From an uncultured Acetatifactor sp. (GTDB lineage Bacteria; Bacillota; Clostridia; Lachnospirales; Lachnospiraceae): DNA of 10,688 nt. The notes beneath the pieces are model-generated. The model made no database searches. It saw only the letters and a list, made by a program, of their open reading frames with translations, and was not told where the DNA came from. The stretch is taken from NCBI GenBank assembly GCA_910577035.1, contig CAJTKW010000041.1:24988-35675 (forward strand), written 5' to 3'. Positions 1 to 6,742 of this stretch are shown one piece after another. Each line of letters starts with the position of its first letter. The first letter of the stretch is position 1. Both the position numbers and the translations under genes were made by a program.

Positions 1-1042
1 GGCCGCCTTTCTCGGTGTGACCAAGGCCTCTGTCTCAAAATGGGAAAATGCCCAGAGCCTGCCGGATATTCTGTTGCTTCCCCAACTGGCAGCGTTTTTC
101 GGCGTATCGGTTGACGCGCTCATGGGCTATGAGTCACAGCTTTCCCGGGAGCAGATCCGCCGCATTTATCAGGAGCTTACCCAAAAGTTTTCAAGCCGTC
201 CCTTTCAAGAAGTCACCTGGGAAACGGAAGCACTGGCCCGGCGCTATTACTCCTGTTATCCTCTGCTACTCCAACTCTGCGTCCTGTACTTAAATCACTT
301 CATGCTTCCGGAAAAGCCGGAGGACCGGCAGAGGATGGTGTCTGCCGCCCTTTCCTGGTGCGACAGGATTTCCGATAACTGTACGGATGCCGGTATCAGC
401 GCAGACGCCGCCGTACTCCGGGCCATTCTGAAAATGCAGCAGGGAGACGCCAGAGAAGCCGTGAGAATTCTGGAACCCCTGATGGCCGATCCCTGTCGCT
501 TATCCTCTCAGGGCAATCAGGTACTGATCCAGGCCTGTCAGCTGTCCGGAGATTTGCCGCGGGCCCGCAGCTATACTCAGATCACTCAATATCAGACGCT
601 GCTGCAGCTTATGGAAATCGGCATCACGGAGCTTGCCTTATGTGAGGATCCTGCACGTTGTCTGGAAACAATCCGAAGAGTAACTATCGTTATAGAATCT
701 TTTCATTTGGATGAACTGCATCCAAACAATGCCGCCCGCTTTCATTATGAAACAGCTGTATTTTATGCGCAGAATGATCTGCTTCCGGATGCGCTTAAGG
801 CCCTGACAGAATTTGAAAAATGTATCTCCCGGCTTCTCAAAGCTCCTTACCTGCACGGCGACGATTATTTTGATCTGCTGGACGAGTGGATCGAACAACT
901 GCCTCTGGGAAACGCCGCTCCCCGGGACCTGTGCTTCCTGCAGCAGAATATTACTACCGCCTTCTCCCATCCTGCCTTCGGGAAGCTGAAGGACGATGTA
1001 ACCTTCCGGCAGATACAGAAACGACTGACTGCCAAAACCTGA
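1..1042 (+). CDS. XRE-family helix-turn-helix transcriptional regulator, 5' end missing
   Basis: Partial gene: the reading frame is open from base 2, so the true start lies before the window, and 346 residues are visible before the TGA. The first visible residues (AAFLGVTKASVSKWENAQ, then SLPDILLLPQLAAFFGVSVDALMGYE) are the second half of a Cro/CI-type helix-turn-helix, with SVSKWENAQ as the recognition helix. The GTG at 17 lies inside this domain and cannot be the start. The remaining ~290 residues are mostly alpha-helical and resemble degenerate TPR-like helical pairs (for example around AILKMQQGDAREAVRILEPLM and NDLLPDALKALTEFEKC). Such C-termini usually bind a peptide, a partner or themselves. 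There is no membrane segment. It lies 45 nt before a small membrane protein/ABC transporter cassette on the same strand, so it probably regulates that cassette; this is inference from position. The ligand is unknown. Confidence 0.85.
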   Translation, partial: AAFLGVTKASVSKWENAQSLPDILLLPQLAAFFGVSVDALMGYESQLSREQIRRIYQELTQKFSSRPFQEVTWETEALARRYYSCYPLLLQLCVLYLNHFMLPEKPEDRQRMVSAALSWCDRISDNCTDAGISADAAVLRAILKMQQGDAREAVRILEPLMADPCRLSSQGNQVLIQACQLSGDLPRARSYTQITQYQTLLQLMEIGITELALCEDPARCLETIRRVTIVIESFHLDELHPNNAARFHYETAVFYAQNDLLPDALKALTEFEKCISRLLKAPYLHGDDYFDLLDEWIEQLPLGNAAPRDLCFLQQNITTAFSHPAFGKLKDDVTFRQIQKRLTAKT

Positions 1043-1051
1043 AAAAAGCTA

Positions 1052-1073
1052 TGCCGCCGGATACAAGGCGGCA
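1052..1073 (+). other. Intergenic hairpin between regulator and yxlE-like gene
   Basis: A 7-bp inverted repeat (TGCCGCC and GGCGGCA) with an 8-nt loop fills most of the short gap after the regulator stop codon. No T-run follows it on the plus strand, so it is not a typical intrinsic terminator. A role in mRNA processing or in partly separating expression of regulator and transporter is possible but is inference. Its 3' arm ends just before the ATG at 1076 and five bases before the likely ribosome binding site of the next gene. Confidence 0.4.
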
Positions 1074-1087
1074 GAATGGAGACGCTT

Positions 1088-1288
1088 ATGCCTGACATCA
1101 AAGAATTACTGCCTTTTATAATACCGCTTGTTATTATTCAGTTTGCACTGCTGGGCTTTACCCTTCACCACATACTGACCCACAAAACCTATCAGCGCGG
1201 AAACCGCACCCTGTGGCTGCTTATCAGCATTATCGGCATGGAATTCATCGGACCGATCCTGTATTTCGCGCTGGGAAAGGATGACTGA
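1088..1288 (+). CDS. Small two-helix membrane protein, PLDc_N / YxlE-like
   Basis: A 66-residue protein with two hydrophobic segments, residues about 6-28 (LLPFIIPLVIIQFALLGFTL) and about 43-62 (LWLLISIIGMEFIGPILYFA). A short basic linker joins them (HKTYQRGNRT), and the end is GKDD. The pattern, especially the second helix with FIGPILYF and the final G-x-x-D, matches the PLDc_N family of small membrane proteins, which includes B. subtilis YxlE. YxlE belongs to the sigY operon and is described as a negative regulatory protein. The ATG at 1088 is chosen because GGAG lies six bases upstream. The ATG at 1076 would add METL but has only a weak AAGGCGG. The gene sits directly before an ABC ATPase and a permease, as yxlE does before yxlF and yxlG. 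It probably modulates or assembles with that transporter at the membrane; the mechanism is unknown. Confidence 0.8.
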   Translation: MPDIKELLPFIIPLVIIQFALLGFTLHHILTHKTYQRGNRTLWLLISIIGMEFIGPILYFALGKDD

Positions 1289-1289
1289 C

Positions 1290-2264
1290 ATGCTGACTTT
1301 GTCAAATGTTTCAAAACGCTTTGGTGAAAAGCAAGTGTTACATAACTTATGTTTTTCTGTACCGGAGCATACGATCTACGGGTTTGTCGGCCAAAACGGC
1401 GCCGGTAAAACCACCTCCATGAAGCTGATTCTGGGCCTGATTCCCGCGGACAGCGGTGAGATAACCGTAAACAATACGACCGTTATGTTTGGCAGCAGTC
1501 CCGCCAATCAATATATTGGCTATCTTCCCGATGTCCCGGAGTTTTATTCCTATATGACCCCGGAAGAATATCTGCATTTCTGCGGTGAGCTGTGCGGGAT
1601 GTCCCGAAAGGACATGATTCTGCGCTCTGAGGAATTATTGGAGCTGGTGGGACTGAAAACCGAAACCCGCCGTATCAAAGGCTTCTCCCGGGGAATGAAG
1701 CAGCGCCTCGGCATTGCGGCAGCACTGTTCCATCGTCCCAAGCTCCTGATCTGCGACGAGCCCACTTCGGCGCTGGATCCAGTGGGAAGGCGGGAAATTC
1801 TTGACATTCTTGCCGCCGCAAGGGAACAGACCACCATACTCTTCTCTTCCCACATTCTGTCCGATGTGGAGCGCCTCTGTGACAAGGTAGCCTTCCTGCA
1901 CCAGGGCCGGATTGTGGCCGACGGTGCACCGGAAGACCTGCGCCAAGGCTTTACCGGCGGGACCGCCCCTACGGATATTGAGCTTGAGCGTCCGGAAGAG
2001 ACCCGGCTGCTGCTTGCTGAGTTTCCTGCCTTAAGGCCTGCGGAGACTTCTCCGCTAATGCCTGGGAAAACGTCCTCCCCAAAGCCTGAGGAAACATCTT
2101 CTCTGAAATCGGAGAATCCCGCATGCGTTCTGGAAAACTCCGAAATGCTGCCGGAAATCATGGGCTTTATCGCCGCCCGGAAGCTGACTGTCCGGCGCAT
2201 TGAGCGGCGTGAGATGTCCCTGGAAGATATATTTGCAAAAATAAGCGATATGCAGCATCTCTAA
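1290..2264 (+). CDS. ABC transporter ATP-binding protein, YxlF-like
   Basis: Cytoplasmic ATPase subunit that powers the permease encoded next. From the ATG at 1290 it has 324 residues. Walker A is GQNGAGKTT (34-42), the signature is FSRGMKQRLG (132-141), Walker B is LLICDEP (152-158) followed by the SALD D-loop, and the switch His is H188. The Q-loop region reads GYLPDVPEFYSYMTPEEYL, with Asp81 where many ATPases have Gln. The start at 1290 is preferred because AAAGG ends nine bases upstream; the in-frame ATG at 1281 directly abuts that motif. It begins one base after the yxlE-like stop, so translation is probably coupled. The C-terminal domain (about 225-324) is interrupted at residues 243-274 by a Pro/Thr/Ser/Glu-rich stretch made of four imperfect 8-residue repeats. 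The chain then resumes with a normal-looking end (LTVRRIERREMSLEDIFAKI). The substrate is unknown; lantibiotic/peptide export or immunity is possible for this subfamily. Confidence 0.9.
   Translation: MLTLSNVSKRFGEKQVLHNLCFSVPEHTIYGFVGQNGAGKTTSMKLILGLIPADSGEITVNNTTVMFGSSPANQYIGYLPDVPEFYSYMTPEEYLHFCGELCGMSRKDMILRSEELLELVGLKTETRRIKGFSRGMKQRLGIAAALFHRPKLLICDEPTSALDPVGRREILDILAAAREQTTILFSSHILSDVERLCDKVAFLHQGRIVADGAPEDLRQGFTGGTAPTDIELERPEETRLLLAEFPALRPAETSPLMPGKTSSPKPEETSSLKSENPACVLENSEMLPEIMGFIAARKLTVRRIERREMSLEDIFAKISDMQHL
2016..2111 (+). repeat. Four imperfect 24-nt tandem repeats inside the ABC ATPase gene
   Basis: Four in-frame units of 24 nt encode AEFPALRP, AETSPLMP, GKTSSPKP and EETSSLKS (residues 243-274 of the ATPase). 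The last codon is CCT in the first three units and TCG in the fourth. The segment is low-complexity and rich in Pro, Ser, Thr and Glu. It looks like a flexible linker that grew by slippage or unequal exchange and then diverged. It disrupts no catalytic motif. Confidence 0.65.
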
Positions 2265-2282
2265 GCCGGGAAAACACCCGGC
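2265..2282 (+). other. Intergenic hairpin between ABC ATPase and permease genes
   Basis: A perfect 6-bp stem (GCCGGG / CCCGGC) with an AAAACA loop starts on the base after the ATPase stop codon. No T-run follows, so a terminator is unlikely. It could slow 3' exonucleases and so shift the ATPase-to-permease ratio, but that is inference. Confidence 0.45.
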
Positions 2283-2311
2283 CTGAGAAAATGAAAGGAA
2301 GGAAGAAAAGC

Positions 2312-3073
2312 ATGAATGCGTTTATAAAAAAGGAATTTCTGGAATGGCTGCGCACGGGCCGAATGATGATTCTGGGAAGCATCTTCATTTTGTTCGGAAT
2401 CATGGCGCCGGCCTTTGCAAAGCTGACGCCATGGCTGATGGAAGTGATGGCGCAGCAACTGGAGAAAACCGGATTGACGGTATCCGCAGTCAATGTGGAT
2501 GCGCTCACCTCCTGGGAACAGTTCTTCAAGAATCTTCCCCTGGTACTGGTCGCTTATACGCTGCTGTGCGGTGGGATCTTCACCGACGAATACCGCCGGG
2601 GAACACTGATTCCGGTTGTCACCAGAGGACTTCCCCAGCGCCGGGCGGCAATTGCAAAATTCCGCGTGATGGCACTCATGTGGACCGGCGGATACTTCCT
2701 CTGTTTTGGCATCACCTATGTATATACGGCTGCCTTCTGGGATAATTCGGCGGCGACAAACCTTATGCCGGCGGTACTGTGCGCCTGGCTCTTCGGAATC
2801 CTGGTCACCGCGCTGATTCCCTTCTTTTCCGCCCTGTCCTCCAGCTCCTCCGGCGTCCTCCTGGGGACGGGAGGCTCCGTCGCCGTCATGTACTTCCTTT
2901 CCATACTGCCACAATTGACAAAGTACCTTCCCACCCGACTTTTAAGCGGCATGCGCCTTCTCACCAGGGAAAGCACACTCCGCAGTCTGTACCCGGCCAT
3001 AACCGTGTCCCTGGTGCTGGTGGCAGCCTGTGTGACCCTTTCGTCCCTGCTCTTTCACCGCCGGCAGATGTAA
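2312..3073 (+). CDS. ABC-2 type transporter permease, YxlG-like
   Basis: Integral membrane subunit of the ABC transporter, 253 residues from the ATG at 2312. This start is chosen because the purine run AAGGAAGGAAG ends six bases upstream. The earlier in-frame ATG at 2291 has no ribosome binding site and would add a highly basic MKGRKKS. About six hydrophobic segments are visible: roughly 19-40, 72-92, 117-138, 148-170, 178-202 and 230-248. After the second comes the family-typical cytosolic motif FTDEYRRGTLIPVVTRGL, seen in ABC-2 permeases of this group. A serine run (SALSSSSSG) precedes the fifth segment. The chain ends in basic residues (FHRRQM). It follows the ATPase gene by 47 nt with a small hairpin between them. 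Together they should form a half-size exporter or an immunity-type transporter; the substrate cannot be read from sequence. Confidence 0.85.
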   Translation: MNAFIKKEFLEWLRTGRMMILGSIFILFGIMAPAFAKLTPWLMEVMAQQLEKTGLTVSAVNVDALTSWEQFFKNLPLVLVAYTLLCGGIFTDEYRRGTLIPVVTRGLPQRRAAIAKFRVMALMWTGGYFLCFGITYVYTAAFWDNSAATNLMPAVLCAWLFGILVTALIPFFSALSSSSSGVLLGTGGSVAVMYFLSILPQLTKYLPTRLLSGMRLLTRESTLRSLYPAITVSLVLVAACVTLSSLLFHRRQM

Positions 3074-3121
3074 GCAGGCTTACACTCCTCTCCTCCAGAT
3101 GACTGATCCGGTAAACAATCC

Positions 3122-3916
3122 TTATAACCCGCATGCCGCCACGGCGTCCTTCATGCACTTCACATACCTGTATATTTCCGGCCCCGCCTGCTCCCCGTAC
3201 CTGGCAATCAGCTTTACGATGGCGCTCCCCACAATGGCCCCGTCGGACACCGCTGCCATTTTCTTCGCCTGCTCCGGGGTGCTGATGCCAAAGCCGATGG
3301 CGCAGGGTACATCCGTCGCCCGGCGGATGCTTTCCACAATGGCTCCAAGATCCGTACTGATCTCACTGCGCACTCCGGTGACCCCCAGGGAAGACACTAC
3401 ATAGAGAAAGCCCTTCGCCTCGGAAGCAATCGCCCGGATTCTGTCCTCGGAAGTGGGTGCAATCATGGAAATCACAGCCACGTTATGGGCGTTTGCAGGC
3501 CCCTCCATCTCCTGCTTTTCCTCATAGGGCATATCCGGAATAATCACGGCATCCACGCCAAGCCGTTCACACTTTGTAAAGAATCTCTCGTATCCGTAAT
3601 GGAACACCGGATTGGCATAGGTCATAAATGCCAAAGGAATCCGGGATTTTTCCCTGACCCTCCCCACGATTTCAAAGACACCGTCCGTAGTCATGCCGTT
3701 TTTCAAAGCCCGGATATTGGCATCCTGGATCACGACGCCTTCCGCCGTGGGATCGGAAAACGGAATGCCGATTTCCACCAGGTCTGCTCCTGCCCGCTCC
3801 ATCTCCAGAATATATTCCACCGTACAGTCGGCCGAAGGATCCCCCGCAGTCAGAAAACAAATAAAAGCCTTTTTATTAGGGGTATCAAACACCCTGCTTA
3901 ATTGATTATCCAACAT
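3122..3916 (-). CDS. trpA: Tryptophan synthase alpha chain
   Basis: Cleaves indole-3-glycerol phosphate to indole and glyceraldehyde-3-phosphate and passes indole to TrpB in the alpha2-beta2 complex. At 264 residues it has the normal family length, with TIM-barrel motifs in order: FLTAGDP (21-27), the active-site strand LVEIGIPFSDPTAEG (46-60), FMTYANPV (97-104), IIPDMPYEE (125-133), SSLGVTG (175-181) and the phosphate-binding GFGISTPEQ (208-216) and DGAIVGSAIV (225-234). Glu48 matches the catalytic Glu49 of E. coli. The second catalytic acid, Asp60 in E. coli, is Glu59 here. The start at 3916 is supported by AAAGGAG ten bases upstream; the same frame extends upstream but only inside trpB. 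The gap to the trpB stop is 19 nt. It is the last gene of the trp operon and converges on the ABC permease gene, 48 nt away. Confidence 0.97.
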   Translation of the reverse strand: MLDNQLSRVFDTPNKKAFICFLTAGDPSADCTVEYILEMERAGADLVEIGIPFSDPTAEGVVIQDANIRALKNGMTTDGVFEIVGRVREKSRIPLAFMTYANPVFHYGYERFFTKCERLGVDAVIIPDMPYEEKQEMEGPANAHNVAVISMIAPTSEDRIRAIASEAKGFLYVVSSLGVTGVRSEISTDLGAIVESIRRATDVPCAIGFGISTPEQAKKMAAVSDGAIVGSAIVKLIARYGEQAGPEIYRYVKCMKDAVAACGL

Positions 3917-3935
3917 ACTCCCGCCACTCCTTTGC

Positions 3936-5120
3936 TTAGTCATGAATTTCCACCCCCCGGTATCTGGCAATAGCCGCCACATCCTTATCTCCCCTGCCTG
4001 ACAGGCAGATGATAATGCTCTGATCCGGGCTGTAATTCTTCGCAATCTTCCGCACATGGGCCACTGCATGGGCGCTCTCCACGGCGCAGATAATTCCTTC
4101 CGTCCTGGCAATATACTCGAAAGCGTCCACCGCCTCATCATCGGTAACGGGAACATAGTCTGCCCTGCCAATATCATGGAGATAAGCGTGCTCCGGCCCG
4201 ATCCCGGGGTAATCCAGCCCGGCGGATATGGAATACACCGGTGCGATCTGCCCATACTCATCCTGGCAGAAATAGGATTTCATACCGTGGAAAATTCCCG
4301 GGGTACCCGTGGCAATGGTGGCGGCAGTCAGTGCCGTATCCACGCCCTTTCCCGCCGCTTCACAGCCGATCAGCTCCACATCCTTATCCCCGATAAAATT
4401 CCAGAACATCCCCATGGAATTGCTTCCGCCTCCCACGCAGGCCACCACCGCCGCCGGAAGCCTTCCCTCCTTTTCCAGAATCTGCTGCCTGGCCTCGCGG
4501 CTGATCACACTCTGGAAATCCCGTACAATCATGGGAAAGGGATGAGGCCCCATTACGGATCCAAGAACATAAAGGGTATCGTCTACCCGGTTCGTCCACT
4601 CTCTCATACAGGCATTCACCGCATCCTTTAAGGTCTGGGTACCCGTAGTAACGGGATGGACCCTGGCCCCCAGCAGTTCCATGCGGTATACATTCAGCGC
4701 CTGCCGTTCCGTATCCTCCTTCCCCATATATATCTCGCATGTAAGGCCCAGAAGTGCGGCTGCCGTGGCCGTGGCAACCCCATGCTGTCCTGCTCCCGTC
4801 TCGGCAATAATCCGGGTTTTACCCATTTTCTTTGCCAGAAGCGCCTGCCCCAGCACATTGTTGATCTTGTGGGAGCCGGTGTGGTTCAGGTCCTCTCTCT
4901 TCAGATAGATCTTGGCTCCCCCCAAATCCTTTGTCATCTTCTCCGCATAGTACAGCAAAGAAGGCCTGCCCGCATATTCGTTCAAAAGTGTATTCAGCTC
5001 ACCGATAAACTCCGGATTGTCTTTGTAATGCTCATAGCTCTCTTCCAGGCGGATCAGCTCATTCATCAATGTTTCCGAAACATACTGCCCGCCGTGTACT
5101 CCGTAACGTCCTCTGCTCAT
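3936..5120 (-). CDS. trpB: Tryptophan synthase beta chain
   Basis: PLP enzyme that condenses indole with L-serine to make tryptophan, working in complex with TrpA. At 394 residues it has the usual length of the TrpB1 form. It begins GRYGVHGGQYVSETLM, the typical N-terminus. The PLP lysine is Lys85 in HTGSHKINN (80-88), the catalytic acid is Glu107 in ETGAGQHG (107-114), the PLP phosphate loop is GGGSNSMG (230-237), and LSGRGDKD (373-380) closes the cofactor site. The ATG at 5120 overlaps the trpF stop as ATGA, and GGAGGAAATT provides a strong ribosome binding site. Coupled translation after trpF is therefore likely. No defect is visible. Confidence 0.98.
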   Translation of the reverse strand: MSRGRYGVHGGQYVSETLMNELIRLEESYEHYKDNPEFIGELNTLLNEYAGRPSLLYYAEKMTKDLGGAKIYLKREDLNHTGSHKINNVLGQALLAKKMGKTRIIAETGAGQHGVATATAAALLGLTCEIYMGKEDTERQALNVYRMELLGARVHPVTTGTQTLKDAVNACMREWTNRVDDTLYVLGSVMGPHPFPMIVRDFQSVISREARQQILEKEGRLPAAVVACVGGGSNSMGMFWNFIGDKDVELIGCEAAGKGVDTALTAATIATGTPGIFHGMKSYFCQDEYGQIAPVYSISAGLDYPGIGPEHAYLHDIGRADYVPVTDDEAVDAFEYIARTEGIICAVESAHAVAHVRKIAKNYSPDQSIIICLSGRGDKDVAAIARYRGVEIHD

Positions 5121-5884
5121 AATTTCCTCCCGGTTATCTCTTCCTGTTTCATTTGCTGTTTCTCTTCCTGCTTCTCTTCCTGTATCTCTTCCTGCATCTC
5201 TCCCTGCTTCTCTTCCTGCTTCTCTCCCTGCTTCTCTTCCTGCTTCTCTCCCTGCTTCTCTCCCTGCTTCTCTCCCTGCTTCTCTCCCTGTATCTCTTCG
5301 CCCTTCATTAATTGTATCTTCAGCGGATCCTTATATCCGTCCGTCTCCACACCGGAGCTTACATCCACCCCGTAAGGATGCAGGAATTCCGGCAGCTCTC
5401 TCATCTTTTCCGGTGTCAGCCCCCCTGCCAGAAAATATTCCCGCTCCACCCCTGCCAACAGCCGCCAGTCAAAGGGGGTTCCGCTGCCCATGCCGCTGTC
5501 AAATAACAGCCAGTCTGCCCCGGAATCCAGCCAGGCTTCCACATCATCCCTGCTTCTGACCTTCACCGCCTTGATTACCGGCTTATGGGTCACAGCCTGA
5601 ATATACCGTATATCCTCTTCCGTTTCTTCTCCGTGAAGCTGGGCTATATCTATAATCCCCTCTTCCAGCAGAGTAATGATTTTCTCACAGGGAGCATCCA
5701 CAAAGACTCCCACCGCCTGAATCCCCGGATCCAGTTCCTTTCTGAAATCCGCGGCCTGCTTCAGCGTCACAAAGCGCCTGCTCTTTTCCCAGAAGACAAA
5801 CCCGATAAAATCCGGCCGGATCCTGTTGACCGCTGCAATATCCTCCCGGCGGAACAACCCGCAAATCTTAATTTTTGTCTTCAT
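5117..5884 (-). CDS. trpF: Phosphoribosylanthranilate isomerase with repetitive C-terminal tail
   Basis: Isomerises phosphoribosylanthranilate to CdRP (Amadori rearrangement), the third step from chorismate. Residues 1-193 form the complete TIM barrel: KICG with catalytic Cys8, FVFWEKSRRF (29-38), QLHGEE (82-87), the general acid Asp129 in LLFDSGMGSG, TPFDW (136-140), FLAGGLTPE (151-159) and GVDVSSGVET (172-181). A normal TrpF ends soon after this, near residue 195-205. Here a further ~60 residues follow, made of tandem tetrapeptides (GEKQ, EEKQ and variants), highly charged and without hydrophobics. The start has GGGGGGAG upstream and lies 17 nt inside the trpC end. The stop overlaps the trpB start by 4 nt, and the trpB ribosome binding site is inside the last codons. 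The core should be active; the tail's function is unknown and it may be mere slippage. Confidence 0.95.
   Translation of the reverse strand: MKTKIKICGLFRREDIAAVNRIRPDFIGFVFWEKSRRFVTLKQAADFRKELDPGIQAVGVFVDAPCEKIITLLEEGIIDIAQLHGEETEEDIRYIQAVTHKPVIKAVKVRSRDDVEAWLDSGADWLLFDSGMGSGTPFDWRLLAGVEREYFLAGGLTPEKMRELPEFLHPYGVDVSSGVETDGYKDPLKIQLMKGEEIQGEKQGEKQGEKQGEKQEEKQGEKQEEKQGEMQEEIQEEKQEEKQQMKQEEITGRKL
5132..5299 (-). repeat. 12-nt tandem repeat encoding the TrpF tail
   Basis: On the coding strand the unit is GGAGAGAAGCAG (Gly-Glu-Lys-Gln) or GAAGAGAAGCAG (Glu-Glu-Lys-Gln). About 14 tetrads span TrpF residues 196-251. The core (5156-5287) has 11 tetrads, starting with four GEKQ units in a row. The units nearest the 3' end (QMKQ, EEIT) are the most diverged. 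All changes keep the frame. The coding strand is nearly all purine plus one C per unit, which favours polymerase slippage. Copy number may vary between strains. Confidence 0.9.
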
Positions 5885-6680
5885 GCTCCCCCCTCAGCCT
5901 GCGCAGGAACTCCCCTTTGTCAGGACTGCGCATCAGGCTCTCTCCGATCAGTACCCCGTCGGTACCGTTCTCCTCCAGCCTGACAATATCCTCCCGGGCC
6001 TTCATGCCGCTCTCCGAGACAAAGAGAATTTCCCGGGGAGCCAGGCCCCGCAGCCGCAGGGAATTCTCCGGATCTACGCTAAAATCCTGCAGGTTTCGAT
6101 TATTGACGCCGACAATCCGGGCACCTCCGGACAATGCCATTTCCATCTCCCGCTCGTCATGGACCTCCACCAGGGCCGACAGGCCCAGCTCCCCTGCGAT
6201 CTCCCCGTACTCCCTGAGCTGTCCGGGACTGAGCAACGCACAGACCAGCAGTATGGCATCCGCACCGATTACCCCTGCCTGATAAATCATATACTCGTCC
6301 ACCGTGAAATCCTTGCGCAACAGGGGAACGGTTACTCTGCTGCGAATTTCTGCAAGGTATTGATTGCTTCCTCTGAAATAAAAGGGCTCTGTCAGCACGG
6401 AAATGGCGTCCGCCCCTGCAGCCTCATATTCCTCCGCAATTTTCACATAAGGGAAATGCTCCGCAATCACTCCCCTGGAGGGGGATGCCTTCTTGACCTC
6501 GCAGATAAAGCTCATGCCCGGCTTCGCCAGCACCTTTTCAAAGGGAAATATTTCCCCGTTCTTTTCCTGGCGGCGTACCTTCGCCTCCGCCGCCAGAACC
6601 CTTATTTCCTCCGGCGGGACGATTCTTTTCTCCGCCTCAATCCGCTCCCTTGTCTTAGCCGCAATTTCTTCTAAAATCAT
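5868..6680 (-). CDS. trpC: Indole-3-glycerol phosphate synthase
   Basis: Closes the indole ring by converting CdRP to indole-3-glycerol phosphate with loss of CO2 and water. At 270 residues it has the normal length of a stand-alone enzyme. Visible active-site elements are EVKKASPSRG (61-70, with Glu61 and the substrate-binding Lys63), LRKDF with catalytic Lys123, VEVHDE with catalytic Glu172, GVNNRNL (191-197), SESG (222-225) and the phosphate-binding DGVLIGESLM (241-250). It is a separate polypeptide, not fused to TrpF as in E. coli. The ATG at 6680 has GGAGGAAAGT directly upstream. Its 3' end overlaps trpF by 17 nt. It is separated from trpGD by 62 nt, the widest gap inside the operon. Confidence 0.97.
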   Translation of the reverse strand: MILEEIAAKTRERIEAEKRIVPPEEIRVLAAEAKVRRQEKNGEIFPFEKVLAKPGMSFICEVKKASPSRGVIAEHFPYVKIAEEYEAAGADAISVLTEPFYFRGSNQYLAEIRSRVTVPLLRKDFTVDEYMIYQAGVIGADAILLVCALLSPGQLREYGEIAGELGLSALVEVHDEREMEMALSGGARIVGVNNRNLQDFSVDPENSLRLRGLAPREILFVSESGMKAREDIVRLEENGTDGVLIGESLMRSPDKGEFLRRLRGEHEDKN

Positions 6681-6742
6681 ACTTTCCTCCCTAATTCCGC
6701 TCTGGGGAATCTCACAATCTCAAAGTCAGAAGTACTTTCACG

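Noticed and set aside
3917..4261. Upstream extension of trpA
   Set aside because: The extension lies inside trpB in another frame, and the ATG at 3916 has a good ribosome binding site and the normal TrpA N-terminus.
5156..5287. CRISPR-like or non-coding repeat array
   Set aside because: Units are 12 nt, contiguous without spacers, and keep the trpF reading frame.
4656..5375. Plus-strand open frame of 239 codons with Cys/Ser/Phe repeats
   Set aside because: It is the antisense reading of trpB and the trpF 12-nt repeat. The apparent repeat protein is a by-product of that array and has no ribosome binding site or family motif.
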